From: Zymoseptoria tritici IPO323 | Lineage: Eukaryota > Ascomycota > Dothideomycetes > Mycosphaerellales > Mycosphaerellaceae | Assembly: GCF_000219625.1 (NCBI RefSeq) | Contig: NC_018207.1 | Span: 992,001-1,056,000, forward strand | DNA length: 64,000 nt | Direction of reading: 5' to 3' | In this document: positions 9,933-22,612 of the stretch, in pieces | Layout of the letters: every line of letters starts with the position of its first letter | Position numbering within the stretch: position 1 is the first letter of the stretch | Notes under the pieces: generated by a model | What the model saw: only the letters and a program-made list of their open reading frames with translations | The model's database searches: none | What the model was told of the DNA's origin: nothing | Position numbers and translations under genes: made by a program

Positions 9933-11862
9933 TTACGTGTGCGCATATTCGGCGAGCATGGCCCAATATCGCTCCATCCGCGAATGAACCTTGAACTCGA
10001 TAACTTCAAGCCTAGAGATATGATGTCTTCCGAGGAGTCCAGGAGCCTCGTCTGCAACTCGCTCTTTTGCTCGCAGAACATCGGGACAGTGGACCGTGAG
10101 CTGGGTAGGATTGCTCGTTGTCCGCGCGACGGAGGTTCGCGGCTTAGAGCGGCGAGCGTATTCGTGGCTATGCCGATCGAGGCGAAATGGCGACTCCGTT
10201 GTGGTTGCTTGTTCGAACCGCTCGAGCTTGAGCATCTTCGTCCTCAGGCCTTCCAAGTTTCTGCCAACGGATGCCATAGTTGTCTGGCTTCGAGTAGGTA
10301 CCGGTGCTGCATCGAATAGCTCTGGCTGGCGAAAGGCTCACAACGATCTTGAGTTCGGAAGTGCAATCGATATGCAACCTAGGTACCTCCCGTACTGCGA
10401 CATCGTCAGCACGAAGAGTAACGAGCACCGGGTAAAGTCAAGATCTCACCGCATGATCCGCCCAGGGCGAAACGAGTTCGAGGGTCTTCAGACGAGGACA
10501 CAGTGTACGCATCTGCGTCAGCAGGCTTTCAGGTCCCAATGGTCGTGAAGGCATGGGATCAGTACTCTCGGTACACTCATATAAGGTGAGACTTTCCGGA
10601 CCGGAGCCAATGCTTTTTAAGAGATCGAAATCGACCACCGGAGTCCCGTTTACCACCTCAAGGTGTCTCAAGCCTTGCAATGACATCAAAGCCGTTCTGA
10701 CCTTCGTATGACAGTCCGTCGAGCACATGGCGTACTGACAATCGTGCCCTGAGCAGAGCAATTCGCCAGGCTTCGGATGCGACTGGATCTCGCGCAGATC
10801 GTTTGCAATAGTCCGACACAAGTGACTTTCAGACATTCCAAATAGTCTCAAGCCACTGGTTCTAACGCGGTATGTCATCGCTGCGGCAGATGCAAATATT
10901 GCGGAGGTCCAGATTCGACAACATAAGTCTCCTGTTCATCGCCGGACCAAGTGGTCGGCGAAGCCAATCGAGCGTGCGGACCGTGACGAACGAGTTCAGT
11001 GCGGTGTCTGTCAAGACATCAGGAACGGAAGCCTTGATCCAAAGCCGTCCAGTCGCATGAACTTGGAGCTCCCGCAGATATGGCGGCGCCCATATCATTC
11101 CCGGAAGTTTGTCCCACAGCAAGTCGACGGCAGCGGGCAAGAGCAGATGCAGCGTGCTAAGTTGCTGTGAGAAAATGCTCAGGTTTTTCATGCTTCTGAA
11201 ATTGGTATACGGATCAAACTAGAGCGAGGGAAAGTCATCCAGATTGGCGTTCTCTTCGATATAGACTTTGCATCGTGGCATCCTTCTCAACGCTAGACTC
11301 AGCTCTTCGGGAAGCGACAATGCCGCGGACCAAGTGAAACAGACGAGAGACATACACGACACAGCGTCCGCAAAAGCTTGGATCTGGGGCCGGGTAGGAT
11401 CTTTGTGCCGTTGCGTTTCGTTCCACGTGGCGGAAAAGTACTCGCCTACTGCGAGCGGGCTACGTTCATAATACCCGCGTCCGTAGAGGGCCATGTCATC
11501 GAGATACCAGTCTCGGACAGACAGGTGATTGACTGTTCGCCGGAACTCAGCATCACGCTTGAGATGGTGGAAGAGCTTCATATTGCTTGCGGCCGATCGT
11601 GGCCACAGAACAAGGGGTTCGACGCTGGCATCAATGGTCCGCTGTGCGAGGATGTGCCATTTTGAGCAGACTCTCGTAGCTGCGAACGGTGAAGCCCGAT
11701 CGGTGGTATGAATCTGGCGACTATTAGCTTCCATCCCTCTCTCTCATTCATCGTCGCGCTCACAATTTCAAAGACCATCAAGATCAATTCGTCGGACAAT
11801 AAATCGACGGGAGTCGGCGTCGCGAGAGCTTTCGCCCTTCGCTGACTTCTCCTGCTCACCAT
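9933..11862 (-). CDS. F-box protein with LRR-like C-terminal region, multi-exon
   Basis: Likely substrate adaptor of an SCF ubiquitin ligase. The first exon (11862-11764) encodes a basic N-terminus and the F-box core VDLLSDELILMVFEI. A 50-bp intron (11763-11714, GTGAGC...CCAG) joins it to RVCSKWHILA, the second half of an F-box. Further frame changes are explained by a 61-bp intron ending near 10863, a 55-bp intron near 10447-10393 (GTGAGA, CTGAC branch, CGCAG) and an intron of about 81 bp ending near 10249. The end is TAA at 9933. One TAG at 11219-11221 lies between in-frame halves; it is either removed by a weak 48-bp intron or is a true nonsense codon. Exon joins downstream of the first are tentative. 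Confidence 0.6.
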
Positions 11863-12689
11863 GTCGTTCGCAATGGTGTGAAGACATGACTGCGTGCGAG
11901 TTCAAGCATATGCGAGTGATGATTTGGCTAAGCGCGCGGCTGCTGTGAGGAGAGCTCGAGAGAGTCATGGAGCACCAATGTATAGTAGGTTGATGTTTGT
12001 TGATGCCTAAGGCAGGAACCTACGTGCTTAGTCACGGACTTCACACAATTGGATGAACCTAAGCCAAAATGGGACCTCATAGGAGAGACAGTGCTTATGC
12101 TGGACCAGGAACGAATGCTGTTCTATTTGGCTGGGAGACGAGAGATCTGATCATCGCTGTCGCTGGCATATCTGCTGTCTCAGTGGTAACACCAGCGACG
12201 GTGAGACTCTCTCGTGCCAAGACAGCTGCCATCTTTCTGCCACACCATCGCCGTCAAGGTAAGATGGCAGGGTGAAAACTATAAGACACTCTTCAGGTCA
12301 CTCTCCTCTTTCTGGACCTGGTCTCTTGTGGAATCATGAATCTACCGGAAGCAAGATGCCCAGGATACCTCCCGGACCGAACGGACATGTCACAACAGGA
12401 CGATCAAACTGGCACAGGGAGATACTGAGAACAGAGAAGTCAAATGAATCAGAAGACATCATGTGTTGAAATCTACAAGAGTCTGTACCGCCAAATCCTC
12501 CGATATCCAACCCAAGGCCACTGCTCTGCTCCATTCGTCTCTCCTCCAAGGCCCTCTCTCCTCCGAGACCTTCCGCTGGTCTATGCTCCGGCACTCTTTC
12601 CTCCGATGGATGATTCGCCGAAGCAATGATGGATATGTTGGCTCAATGAGCTCGAATGTGTTCTGGGCTCAGCCGTCGTCAAGACTTTT

Positions 12690-13330
12690 GTGCCATGGTC
12701 ATTGGTGGGTTGGCATGCTCGGCTCTCCAGCTTGTGCGATGGACTTGAGTGACGGCAGCAGAATCTCTTGCCATCGACCGTGTGGTCTGGGCGAAGCATG
12801 TTGATGTATTCGCCTACATGGCTCTCCGGTTCATGCTATGTTCTTGAGCGATTGTGGCGGACTCTCTTGCCAGTGACCGTGTGGTCTGGTCGAAGCATGT
12901 TGATGTATCCGCCTATGTGGCTCTCCGACTCCCATCATGCTTTGATGCGGCGGCGGTGCGATGTGGTCCCAGCGACTGTGGTTTGCTCGGTGCATGTCGA
13001 GGCATGTGTATGCTTGGCTCTCTGGCCTCTGGCTTGGTCTTGTGCGTTGGTGGTGGATCCTCTTGCCAGTGATTGTGGTGGTGGAGATGGAGATGCGGTT
13101 GAGATGGGCTTCGATGTGAGATTGCTGCACGTCGAGGCGCATGTATTCGCCTTTCTGGCTCTCCGGATCTTGTCATCTCTTGATGCGAGTGTGGTGGGGT
13201 TGCTTGCTAGCGATGGTGGTGATGATGCTGGAGATGGGACTCAAACCGATCGATGTGATGGAGATGGCACTCGATGTGATGTCGATATACGTCGCGATGA
13301 CTGCGTTGGCGCTGGTACGATCACTAACAC
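12690..13330 (+). repeat. Degenerate tandem repeat field, unit roughly 100-150 bp
   Basis: Successive copies share words such as CTTGCCAGTGA, GTGTGGTCTGG, GAAGCATGTTGATGTAT, CGCCTA.GTGGCTCTCCG and CTTGATGCG. The two best units (about 12,765-12,865 and 12,866-12,965) are close to identical over about 70 bp; later ones decay. Several frames are open in part and show a recurring H-V-D-V-x-A-Y-x-A-L-R peptide pattern, but the frame shifts between units, so I do not call a gene. The flanks (11,863-12,690) hold no recognised gene. Confidence 0.7.
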
Positions 13331-13409
13331 AGTGTGGACTTGGAGCCGGAGCTCCTTTCCTCTTCGACGGTCCACGCGCCGACATTTATTCACGAGTTGT
13401 TGTCTCGTT

Positions 13410-14285
13410 TCACCTCCAGGATCCAGCCATCATCTCCTTCTTCTTCGGACTCATCGATCGCTGGCGATCTTGTTGTCTCCACGCCGGAGTGACTGGCATG
13501 GTGAGAGCTGGAACATCGGAAGTCCAGGGATCGCAGCGGGTCGTTCGTCCCGAAGATGGAGGCGAGGGTGGGGGCGTCAGGAGTTGACGAGGTGCCCTGG
13601 ACTCTGGCACCTTTTGTGAGATGCCGTGGATACGGCGATGGATCTCGGCGCGGGTGTAAGCCCATCGCGCGAGGTGAACTGAGTTCGCGGTGAGCTTGCG
13701 CTCGCGACCGCGGTAATGATCCAGGCAGTATGAGGGAATCCAGAAACCCTGCGTGAGGCTCATGTACGATGCCTTGGGCATCTCCGGCCCAGTGTGTTCC
13801 AACCGGTCGATGGTGTCGCACTCGGATGGCTGGGCCCCTTCGGTCCTCATGGAGAGATATTGGGCTGCAATGCTCTCCCGCATCGCCTGGCTGGTGTTGG
13901 CGAATTTCTCGCCGAGTGATCTCCCACCCCACGAGGTCAAAGGTCCCACGAAAAGGAGATCCTTTGCTTGTGGATGGTGCTGAAGAACCACCACGGGGTG
14001 AAAAAATGCGCCAGGCGTGAGGGTGGCTTGCTTGGTGAACCATTCCGAAGGGCGTCGCATCTGGACATCGCTCTCATTCGGAAGCATTGCAATCACTCCA
14101 TTGGAATAGCTCTCAAAGGTATGGTCGCTCGATGAGTGACGGAGAGATTCGGCGTGAAGAATCTCTGACGGCAGGGGATCAACGATGTTGACCAGGTCCA
14201 CATCGCTGTCGACCTGGAGACGCTTGCCGTTTGATGAATGGAATGCTTCCAAGAAGGAAGCAGGCTTGGATGTGCTGAAAGACAT
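13410..14285 (-). CDS. Hypothetical protein (291 aa)
   Basis: Start ATG at 14285 (MSFSTSKPASFLEAFHSSNG) is chosen over the longer frame from 14579, because the extra N-terminus is encoded by a TG/CA-rich microsatellite-like leader. The protein has no recognised domain. It contains W-F-x-K-Q-A near residue 80, a central region with conserved-looking W and Y residues (F-W-I-P-S-Y-C-L-D-H-Y), and a Ser/Pro/Arg-rich tail with several TPPPSPP- and SP-type sites. Its 3' end lies near the tandem repeat field. Codon use looks like that of its neighbours. Function unknown. Confidence 0.6.
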   Translation of the reverse strand: MSFSTSKPASFLEAFHSSNGKRLQVDSDVDLVNIVDPLPSEILHAESLRHSSSDHTFESYSNGVIAMLPNESDVQMRRPSEWFTKQATLTPGAFFHPVVVLQHHPQAKDLLFVGPLTSWGGRSLGEKFANTSQAMRESIAAQYLSMRTEGAQPSECDTIDRLEHTGPEMPKASYMSLTQGFWIPSYCLDHYRGRERKLTANSVHLARWAYTRAEIHRRIHGISQKVPESRAPRQLLTPPPSPPSSGRTTRCDPWTSDVPALTMPVTPAWRQQDRQRSMSPKKKEMMAGSWR

Positions 14286-16604
14286 GTTGTTGGTATGGTG
14301 TGTGTGTGAGTGTGAGAGAGATGTGTGTGAGAGAGTTATGAAGAGGAGGAGAAGAAACCTCACAGACAGCGAGAATGGCCGCCCTCTTGTACGCGAGCAA
14401 GAAACACCCAGTCTTCCAAGAGAGAGCGCTCCATGGTCGACGACACTGCTAAGAAGGCCATTGTACCGTTGGTATGCAGTGTCGTCGCAAGCTCGACGGG
14501 AAACACATTCTTTGGAGGCTCCGGGCCGCTTCACCCATGCGACCGTGGTTGAGGGGATGGAGATACTGCTGGACGGCACAGTCGGAGAGCGGTACGACGA
14601 AGGAGGTCCGGTGGTATCTGCTTATACGGGTTTTTCACAGGATTTACGGAACGATCATGCGTATACTTGCCGGAAACATCGTCGAAAGTCTGCCGAGGCC
14701 AACAAACAGACCCCTGGACCACAAAACACATACACGATTTCAGGAACGCCTGAACCTTATCGCTTGGACTGTACCCTGAATACAACCCGAGACATGCCTG
14801 CCAGCCACTCACAGTCGACGCTCGACGCTGGAAGGTGGCTCAACATGACTTCATGATTCGTTGACGGCACTGGCAGGGCTGAGATATCTGTCCGACGGCG
14901 AAGAGCTTGGATCCGAATGCACTAAAGTATGGGCAAGGGTTTGCAAGGCGATCAAACTTCGACTATGGTATGCTACTTGTGGCACGACCGCGCAAAGACC
15001 TGCGAAAACTCTGCTTTCTCATCTCGATGCCAGGCATCGAAAGCTCTGCAGAAGATGCTGGTCCTCGACCGACCGGGAAGTCTTTTGCAAATGGCCCGAG
15101 TTCACCTGATGCCGCGCTCTCAGATAAAAGCTGCGGTCAATATTGCAGCTATGCCTGGAGCTGCTACTACGTTCTGAGGGAGGCTCTGCAAAGACTTTTT
15201 TCTCTTCCTACTTTTTGGGCGAGAGTATCGGGGGGGACCTTGAAGCGAGTGTCTATTCCTGGAACTAGTGTCTTGTGGTACCCAAATGCTCTAAGGCATT
15301 CAGTCCTACCGTGAAGCGCATGCACCTCCCCATCAGGCACTGAAGAGAATGCACCTTCAGGCCCCTCCATACCCCTCCACATCCACTCCGCTTTCCACCC
15401 GCGACGCTTGTCGGAAGTCTTCCTGAAGCGACCCACCGGCACCCTTGACACCAACTCCTGGATTTTGATCGATTGTTTCTCGCTCTACATGGTACGCGAT
15501 GATGATGACGACGACATCAGAGCACTGACTGCCACCCCATGTCGCATTGACATCCGCTTCGCATTGCTATGTGCGCCCGGTCGCTATCCATGGTACGCTG
15601 CTCATCAACCTCCGGAGACCGAGTCCGACAATTGGAACCGACTCGCAAGTCTCGACGAAACACTTAGAACCAGGAATCGCATCGATCGATACTGCAGCCG
15701 CGCTTCAGAGATTTCATCTAGTGAGAAACTCCGATCATGTTTTTCCGTAACATAAACAGAGTTCACCCTCTAAGTTGGCAGGCGCTATCGCATCCGGACA
15801 TTGTCCTTCCCATCAGGCCATCTCTAAGCACCCTTTCCGCCCGGAAAATCTCATCTTCGGCATATCTCCGAAGATCGACTCGTCACCCTCCTTCCCGAAT
15901 TCCGATCGCAAATCCATGGTACGCACGACCGAACCTTCGCCCGGAAACAATCTCTTGCCTTACGACTGCCGACCCAGACAATCCAGTCAAGCATGGAAAC
16001 TTCTAGATCTGCGAGAACGAAGCGTATACGCCACGTAAGTGCTTCTCATCTACTTGCGGTCTTATCTGTTGCAGATTAAGTTTCTCGCCTTTGAGTTTTT
16101 CAGATATACTTTCACGGTGCCAGCCCAATAGCGACGTTACGATTGGACACTCTTTCCTCGCGAAATCACAAAGCGTCATCCACCGCGCCTGTGCTGCGCT
16201 GCTCGCACACAGTCGCTTCTCGTCGCTTGGACTGCAGTCTGTTATTGATCGTAAAAGGGGTGAGGTCAAGATAAGAATTCGATGTATCACGTGATCCTTG
16301 TGGCCATGTTTCAGGGGATCTGGGGATGAACAAGCAGGGTTCACAAGGGTCCACCGGAGTGAAAAAGAGGCGCACGAGAGAGGCAAACATTTTGAACACA
16401 ATCGATTGATAAACACTCCTTGTACAGTACGCAGCAAGTCCACGATTAGCGGCACTTCAAATAGAAACAGCAAAGCAAACTTCTCCGACAACGCCGTGTC
16501 GAGATCCCATCTGTCCAACATGGTCCCGTTTCCGTCATTAACGCCATTTACATGCCCAGCGACAAAGGAAAGCCTCCTCATTACATCCAAACTCGTGATC
16601 ACGA
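14286..16604. other. Intergenic, no gene recognised
   Basis: 2.3 kb with only short unrelated open frames. The part near 14,290-14,340 is a GT/GA-rich simple-sequence leader of the upstream minus-strand gene. I see no domain, tRNA or transposon end. Confidence 0.5.
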
Positions 16605-19538
16605 TCAACCGCTGCACATGATGCATGACTCTGGGTTCTCTATGCTGCAAGCCAGGACGGCTTCGGCGTAGATGTCACCCTCACGGTCAGCGCTGGCTTC
16701 ACCGTCCTCCTCTTGATCGGTCTTCTTCTCGCCGGCGAGAGCGGGCTCGGGAAGCGCCTCTTCCTTGGGAACAGCCTTTGTGCCATCGACAGCGAGAACT
16801 TCGGGGCTCTCGCCCTCATCCTGATCGGCTGGGAAGGGAGGGTTGACGACAGCTGATGATGTGCGGCCGAAGGTCCTCTTCTGCTTCTCAGGTTGAGGCG
16901 GAGGAGTCGTTGCAGGTGTGACGACATCCTCTGGAACGGACGGAGCCTTGAGCTCCTTGTTCTCGTACATCGGCTTGGGTGCGGCGAGGGCGGCAGCGGG
17001 CTTCGCAGCGCTGACGGCGGTGTATGTGCTTGAAGCGTTTCGCTTCTTAGACGATTTGCCAAGGTTCGTGTCGGCGACCTTGAGCATCTCCTGGTCGACG
17101 GTGAACTGAATGGGCGCAGACGCCGCCATGGTGCGAAGATAGTACATGCCAGTCTTCAGGCCGAGCTTCCAGCCGGCGAAGTGCATGCTGGTGATCTTGC
17201 CCATGGTGGGCTCCTTCATGTGGATGTTCAGGCTCTGAGACTGATCGATGAAAGCACCACGGTCAGCGGACATCTGGACGATGTGGCGCTGGCTAATCTC
17301 CCAGACGGTCTTGTACAGAGCCTTGAGGTCATCGGGAATGTTTGGAATGCGCTGGATGGAACCACCATCGGCGATGATGCGGTTCTTCATGTTGTCTGAC
17401 CAGAGGCCACGCTCGACCAAGTCCTTTAGCAACCACGGGTTGACAACCTGGAACTCACCAGCGAGCACACGACGGGAGTAGATGTTGCTGGTGTATGGCT
17501 CGAAGCACTCGTTGAAGCCCATGATCTGCGAGGTGGAAGCAGTTGGCATGGGAGCGACGAGGAGCGAGTTGCGGACACCATGCTCGGCGATCTTGGCCTT
17601 GAGTGCGGCCCAGTCCCAGAGATCAGTAGGAGTCACACCCCACATATCGTACTGAAGCTCGCCCTTGGAGACGGGAGAGCCCTCATATGTCTCGTATGGT
17701 CCAAGCTTGGCAGCGAGATCGCATGAAGCGGTGAGAGCAGCGTGGTAGATGGTCTCGAAGATCTGGATGTTGAGCTGGCGAGCCTCAGGAGAGTCGAAAG
17801 GCATGCGCAGAGCCAAGAAAGCATCAGCAAGACCGTTGACACCGAGACCGATGGGACGGTGACGGAAGTTGCTCTTGCGAGCCTCTGGCACTGGGTAGTG
17901 GTTGACCTCGATGATCTTGTTCAAGTTCTTGGTGACCGTCTGGGTAACCTGGTGGAGCTTCTCGAAGTCGAAACGCTCGTTCTCAATGTCGACATAGGTG
18001 GGGAGGGCGAGAGATGCAAGGTTGCACACGGCGACCTCATCTGGGGCAGTGTACTCGATGATCTCAGTGCAGAGGTTTGAGCTGCGAATGGTTCCCAAGT
18101 TCTTCTGGTTGCTCTTGCTGTTCGCAGCGTCCTTGTAGAGGATGTATGGGGTGCCAGTCTCGGTCTGGGCCTCGAGGATGGCATACCACAGCTTCTGAGC
18201 GCGGACGGTCTCACGACCCTTGCCCTCACGCTCGTATCGCTCGTACAGCTCCTCGAATTCCGCGCCGTAGACATCAGCCAGACCAGGGCACTCGTGAGGG
18301 CACATCAAAGTCCAAGTGGTGTTCTGCTCAACACGCTTCATGAACAGATCTGGCACCCAGAGACCGTAGAACAGATCGCGGGCACGAACCTCCTCCTTTC
18401 CGTGATTCTTGCGGAGATCCAAGAAGGAAAAGACATCTGCGTGCCATGGCTCGATGTACATGGCAAAGGCACCAGGTCGCTTGTTGCCGCCCTGGTCGAC
18501 ATAGCGAGCGGTGTTGTTAAACACACGCAGCATGGGTACGAGACCGTTGGATGTTCCGTTTGTGCCGCTGATGTATGCTCCGGTTGCGCGAATTCTGTGG
18601 ACGTTGAGCCCAATGCCTCCGGCGTTCTTGGAGATCATGGCGCAGGTCTTCAATGTGTCGTAGATGCCGTCAATGCTGTCATCCTTCATGTCGATGAGGA
18701 AGCAGGATGCCAGTTGAGCGTTGGGTGTTCCGGCGCTGAACAGCGTAGGCGACGCATGTGTGAAGTACTTGTTCGACATGTAGTTGTAGGTCTCAATGGC
18801 AGACTCAATGTCCTCGCCGTGGATTCCCACAGCCACACGCATGATCATCTGTTGTGGTCTCTCGGCAACCTTGCCGTTGATCCTCAAAAGGTATGACCTC
18901 TCCAGCGTCTTGAATCCGAAGTATTGGTAGTTGAAGTCACGGTCGTAAACGATGGCGCTGTTGAGCTCGTCCGCGTGCTTCATGACGGTCGCATATGTCT
19001 CGTCTGAGATCATGGGCGCGGCCTTGTTGGTTTTTGGGTTGATGTAGTGGTATAGATCCGAGACGACAGCGGAGAACTGCTTCTTGGTCTGCTTGTGGAG
19101 GTTGGAGACGGCGATACGTGCTGCGAGGATGGCGTAGTCGGGGTGGGTGACGGTCATGTATGCGGCCGTCTCGGCGGCCTGTGAGAAGTGTTAGATGTGT
19201 CGCGTGTGCCTCGTGTTTCTGGACCGAACCCACCAAATCGTCGAGCTGAATGGTGGTAACACCCTGGTAGACACCAGAAATGACCTTCATCGTGATGGCA
19301 GCGGAGTCGACATGTTCGGGGTCAAGACCATAACAGAGTCTTGACACACGAGCTGTGATCTTGTCGAATTGCACGCGCTCCTTGCGGCCATCTGTGAGGC
19401 GTGTCAGTGAGGTCCAGAGTGGAGGCGTTGTTCTTTATGCTAGTGCTGTGGCGATGCTTGACGGTCTCTTGGGAAGGTTGAACGTGATCAAAGTCGTGCT
19501 TGGGAAGATCTCGACATACCGCGTTTGTAGACGAACAT
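16605..19538 (-). CDS. RNR1: Ribonucleoside-diphosphate reductase large subunit
   Basis: Class Ia ribonucleotide reductase alpha subunit, which makes dNDPs from NDPs. Three exons: 19538-19520 (19 nt, MFVYKR...), 19391-19234 (...[19 protein letters not shown]) and 19178-16605, giving 916 aa in frame. Visible features: N-terminal ATP-cone (residues 1-90), [20 protein letters not shown] with the first active-site Cys, the S-K-N-A-G-G-I-G-L loop-2 region, the N-L-C-T-E-I active-site Cys and ...[14 protein letters not shown] at the C-terminus, the redox Cys pair. A low-complexity linker rich in Ala/Pro/Glu precedes the tail, as in other fungi. An ACGCGT element upstream suggests G1/S control. Confidence 0.96.
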
Positions 19539-19753
19539 CTTGTCGAACGACAGCGAGGTATGGACCTCGAGAGATGGTTCTTTTGGTGGTAGAAGTGGCT
19601 TCTCCTGCGAGTCTAGCTTGCAGACTCTGCTTGTGACGGAGAAAGCGACTCAAGCTGAGGATTCTGATGCTTGAGGAGGGTAGAGAGAAGAGGATGAGGT
19701 TGATGTAAAGTGGGAGAGGAAAGTGGAAGACGCGGCCGAGTTATCAACCTTCT

Positions 19754-19759
19754 ACGCGT
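19754..19759. promoter_or_regulatory. MCB (ACGCGT) element upstream of RNR1
   Basis: A palindromic ACGCGT lies about 215 bp upstream of the RNR1 ATG, with related ACGCGG and GCGCGT words nearby (about 19,726-19,795). MBF (Mbp1/Swi6) binds ACGCGT and drives G1/S and DNA-damage expression of RNR genes in yeasts. Function here is inferred. Confidence 0.5.
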
Positions 19760-20787
19760 GCTTCTGTCCGTGCTGAGGCAGGCAAGCGCGTCCAGTTTGG
19801 CGTGGTTTTCGCGATGTTTTTTGGCGGGGCTGGTTCTAAAAGCACGGCTGCTCCCGCTGGAAAACTTCAAAGGATCCAAATTTCTGCTTGCAAATCATGT
19901 TCTTTCCTCCCAATACTGCTCCTTCTGTCTCCACGTCGATACCATCAAATCCATCATGGCACTCTGGCCGCTCAACTCGAGCATGATGGCACTTCTCGAT
20001 GTTCAAACGGTCAAGTCGGCCATGAGGTCTTACCGTCACTTTTGCACAAGACCTGCGTCGAGATCGCGCGAGATTGGCAACCGCTCCTCGAGAGACAAGA
20101 TCGGAACGCCTTCTCATGTTCCCACAGCGAACTTTCACTCATGGGCACCGCTGGAAGAGACATCCTCCGTCCTGCTTTCACAAAAGAATGGGACGTCCAT
20201 TTATGTCGACTTCCGCTATGCCGTCAAGCTGTTCGCGCATCGCATCACACTACCGCAATGCTCTTATGCCCTGCGACGACCAACAAAATCACTTCTCACA
20301 CAATCACAGTATGGCACTTTCGAAGACTCGGCGACATCGACTTTCACAACAGTCACGAGTTCAATTTGTAGCCTAGAGCAAACCACAAGGTCTGCCAAGA
20401 CCGTCTCACTCGTGTTGCAGTGTCAGAGCTCTGCTATGATGACTTTGCGTCTATTTGTTGAGACACATACCACCGACAGGAAACGAAGGAATGACGCGAA
20501 AGATTCACTTGAAACCCATCGCCGCCGCAAATTGGTCGAAGGACCGGTCTGAAGCCTGGTGGATGGCCTTCAGGTTGCGCAAGGGAGGACAGTCTATCAT
20601 AGGCACAGGCAGCCAAACCACAGGAAATGCATCTTGACCATACTTCAAGCCATTTGCTGCCTTGGATAGCCTCTGGTCTCAAATCCTGTCTGTCCATAAG
20701 TATGTCGATATATCCTGCAATGCCTCTTATTCTATCAAGCCACTCTTCTCTCCTTCTACTTCCATTCTCCGCTACGACTTCTCCATC

Positions 20788-22612
20788 ATGTCAAGCCAAC
20801 ACACCAAGGGCGCTCAATCCGCGCAGAACGCCATCCTCGACGAGCTCCGCAAATCCCTCAAACAACAGGCCCGCACAGCGACCTTCGCCCTCGGCGGCAG
20901 CGTACCCATCTCCACCTCCGAAGAGTCCACCACCAAACCGGCCCTGAACTCCATAGAACGACCTTCTCACATCAGTCACCCTATCCGTCCAAGCACCTCC
21001 ACCCTTCGTCCCAGCAAGCCTGTTCACATCCGCTTCGGTCAGCCCGGCACAGGCAACAATCTCATCCTTCCCACAGCCCCTACCTCCCCTACCCTTCAGC
21101 ACCTCATACAAGCCTGCACTCCCGCCTCCTTTGGTCTCAATGGCAGAGACATCCACGATGCTAATTACCGCAAAGCCGGAAAGCTTGACACCACCGACTT
21201 CGCTACATCTTTCTGCCCCTACGAGACGGGCATCGTGGATGTCATCAACCAGGTCCTCGTCACGGATCCGTGTCTAGGAACCAGAGCCGAGCTGTACAAG
21301 CTAAATGTATACAGCGCGCCGTCGGGACTGTTCCGGGCGCATGTCGATACGCCGAGGGGTGAGGAGCAGTTCGGAAGTCTGGTCGTATCGTTGCCGGTGG
21401 CGCATGAAGGTAAGTTCTCATCGAGTTGAGCATGTAGGACCTGGTTGACGATCGAACAGGTGGCGAGCTCGTCGTTCGACACGGCGGCAAGAACGTGGTG
21501 TTCGATTGGTCCACTTCCGGGTCAAAAGATAGCCAGTCGGCTTTGCAGTGGGCTGCGTTCTACAGCGATTGCGAACATGAGGTGCTGGAAGTCACTTCTG
21601 GGCATCGCATCACTTTGACGTATAATCTCTACACCACTCGAGCTGGGGGAACACTGGCCGGGCTTGAGTCTGCTCTGGAAGCCAGGAGATTTCCTCTGTC
21701 TCTGTATGCTTCTCTGGAGACAGCCTTGGGTCGTCCAGACTTTCTGCCGAGCGGTACGTCAATCATGTCCACCAATGCCATACCACGTGAAAGCTGACCA
21801 TACTCAGGCCGCGTGCTCGCCATCCACCTCACCCACGCATACGCCCATACATCATCCCACCACAGCCTCCTTCCCAGCTCCTTGAAAGGAGCAGACTTCG
21901 CAATCTACGAGACAGCCAAATCCCTCGGATTGAATTGCTACGTGCGACCCATTTTCAGAGACGAATGGGAAGACTGTGACTCGGACGGCGACTTCGATAC
22001 CTCTTGCACGATCCTCGGCGGCAGATTCGCCGAGCTGAGTATGGGACAGCGTGAGATGGAAAGTGGACGCGAGAAGATGGAATTTATGCGTGAGGTACTG
22101 GATGAGGGTGAGAGGTGGAAGCCCAGCAAGGTGACCTGGATTAACCCGGAGCAAGAGGCTTCCATAGCCGCTCAGTCGGCTATCATGGCAGTAAGCTCTT
22201 CCACCCAGTCCCTCTTCGCTTCAATCCGCTGACCTCTTCGCAGTACGGCAACCAAGCGGAGCTAGAATTACAGTACTCTCGGGCCTGCCTCCTCATTCGC
22301 GTTCCTCGATTCGCCGAGCGCGTTGGTCACGAAGTCGCTGGCCACTCCAAGATCTTCCGCGGGATCGAGCGGGACGCCGGGAGGGCTGAGAAAGATGATG
22401 TGAGCAGTACGGACAGCGAGAGGGAAATGCAGATCGACAAGGAAGATATTGGATCTCATTTCACGTCTTTCGATGCTGGACCTCATGTCACGTATTATCC
22501 GAAAGACTACGGCAGACCGATGACGGCTGTGGAACAAATGCTCGAGAGGCAGAGGCAGAAATTCGGGGATTGGCAGGAGGAGAAGGTGAGTTTCGAGAGC
22601 TTCACGGAATAG
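20788..22612 (+). CDS. 2-oxoglutarate/Fe(II)-dependent oxygenase (prolyl 4-hydroxylase-like fold)
   Basis: Four exons, 20788-21409, 21460-21753, 21808-22190 and 22244-22612, join in frame to 555 aa; each intron has GTAAGT/GTACGT-type donors and CAG acceptors. The oxygenase core lies around residues 180-280: Y-K-L-N-V-Y, F-R-A-H-V-D-T-P (iron ligands H and D), SLVVSLPVAHEGGELVVRHG across the first intron, then C-E-H-E-V with the second His and G-H-R-I-T-L-T-Y-N-L with the 2OG-binding Arg. This pattern is common in fungal proteins of unknown substrate. The C-terminal half has no recognised domain. Start MSSQHTKG at 20788 is chosen over 20662 because of its CATCATG context and position. Confidence 0.85.

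Noticed and set aside
12768..13619. 283-codon plus-strand frame over the tandem repeat field
   Set aside because: The repeat peptide pattern moves between frames and the frame runs into the antisense of the 13,410-14,285 gene.
19956..20552. Plus-strand open frame upstream of RNR1 (M-A-L-W-P-L-N-S-S...)
   Set aside because: No recognised motif, irregular composition, and it overlaps the RNR1 promoter area. Kept only as a weak possibility; transcripts would decide.
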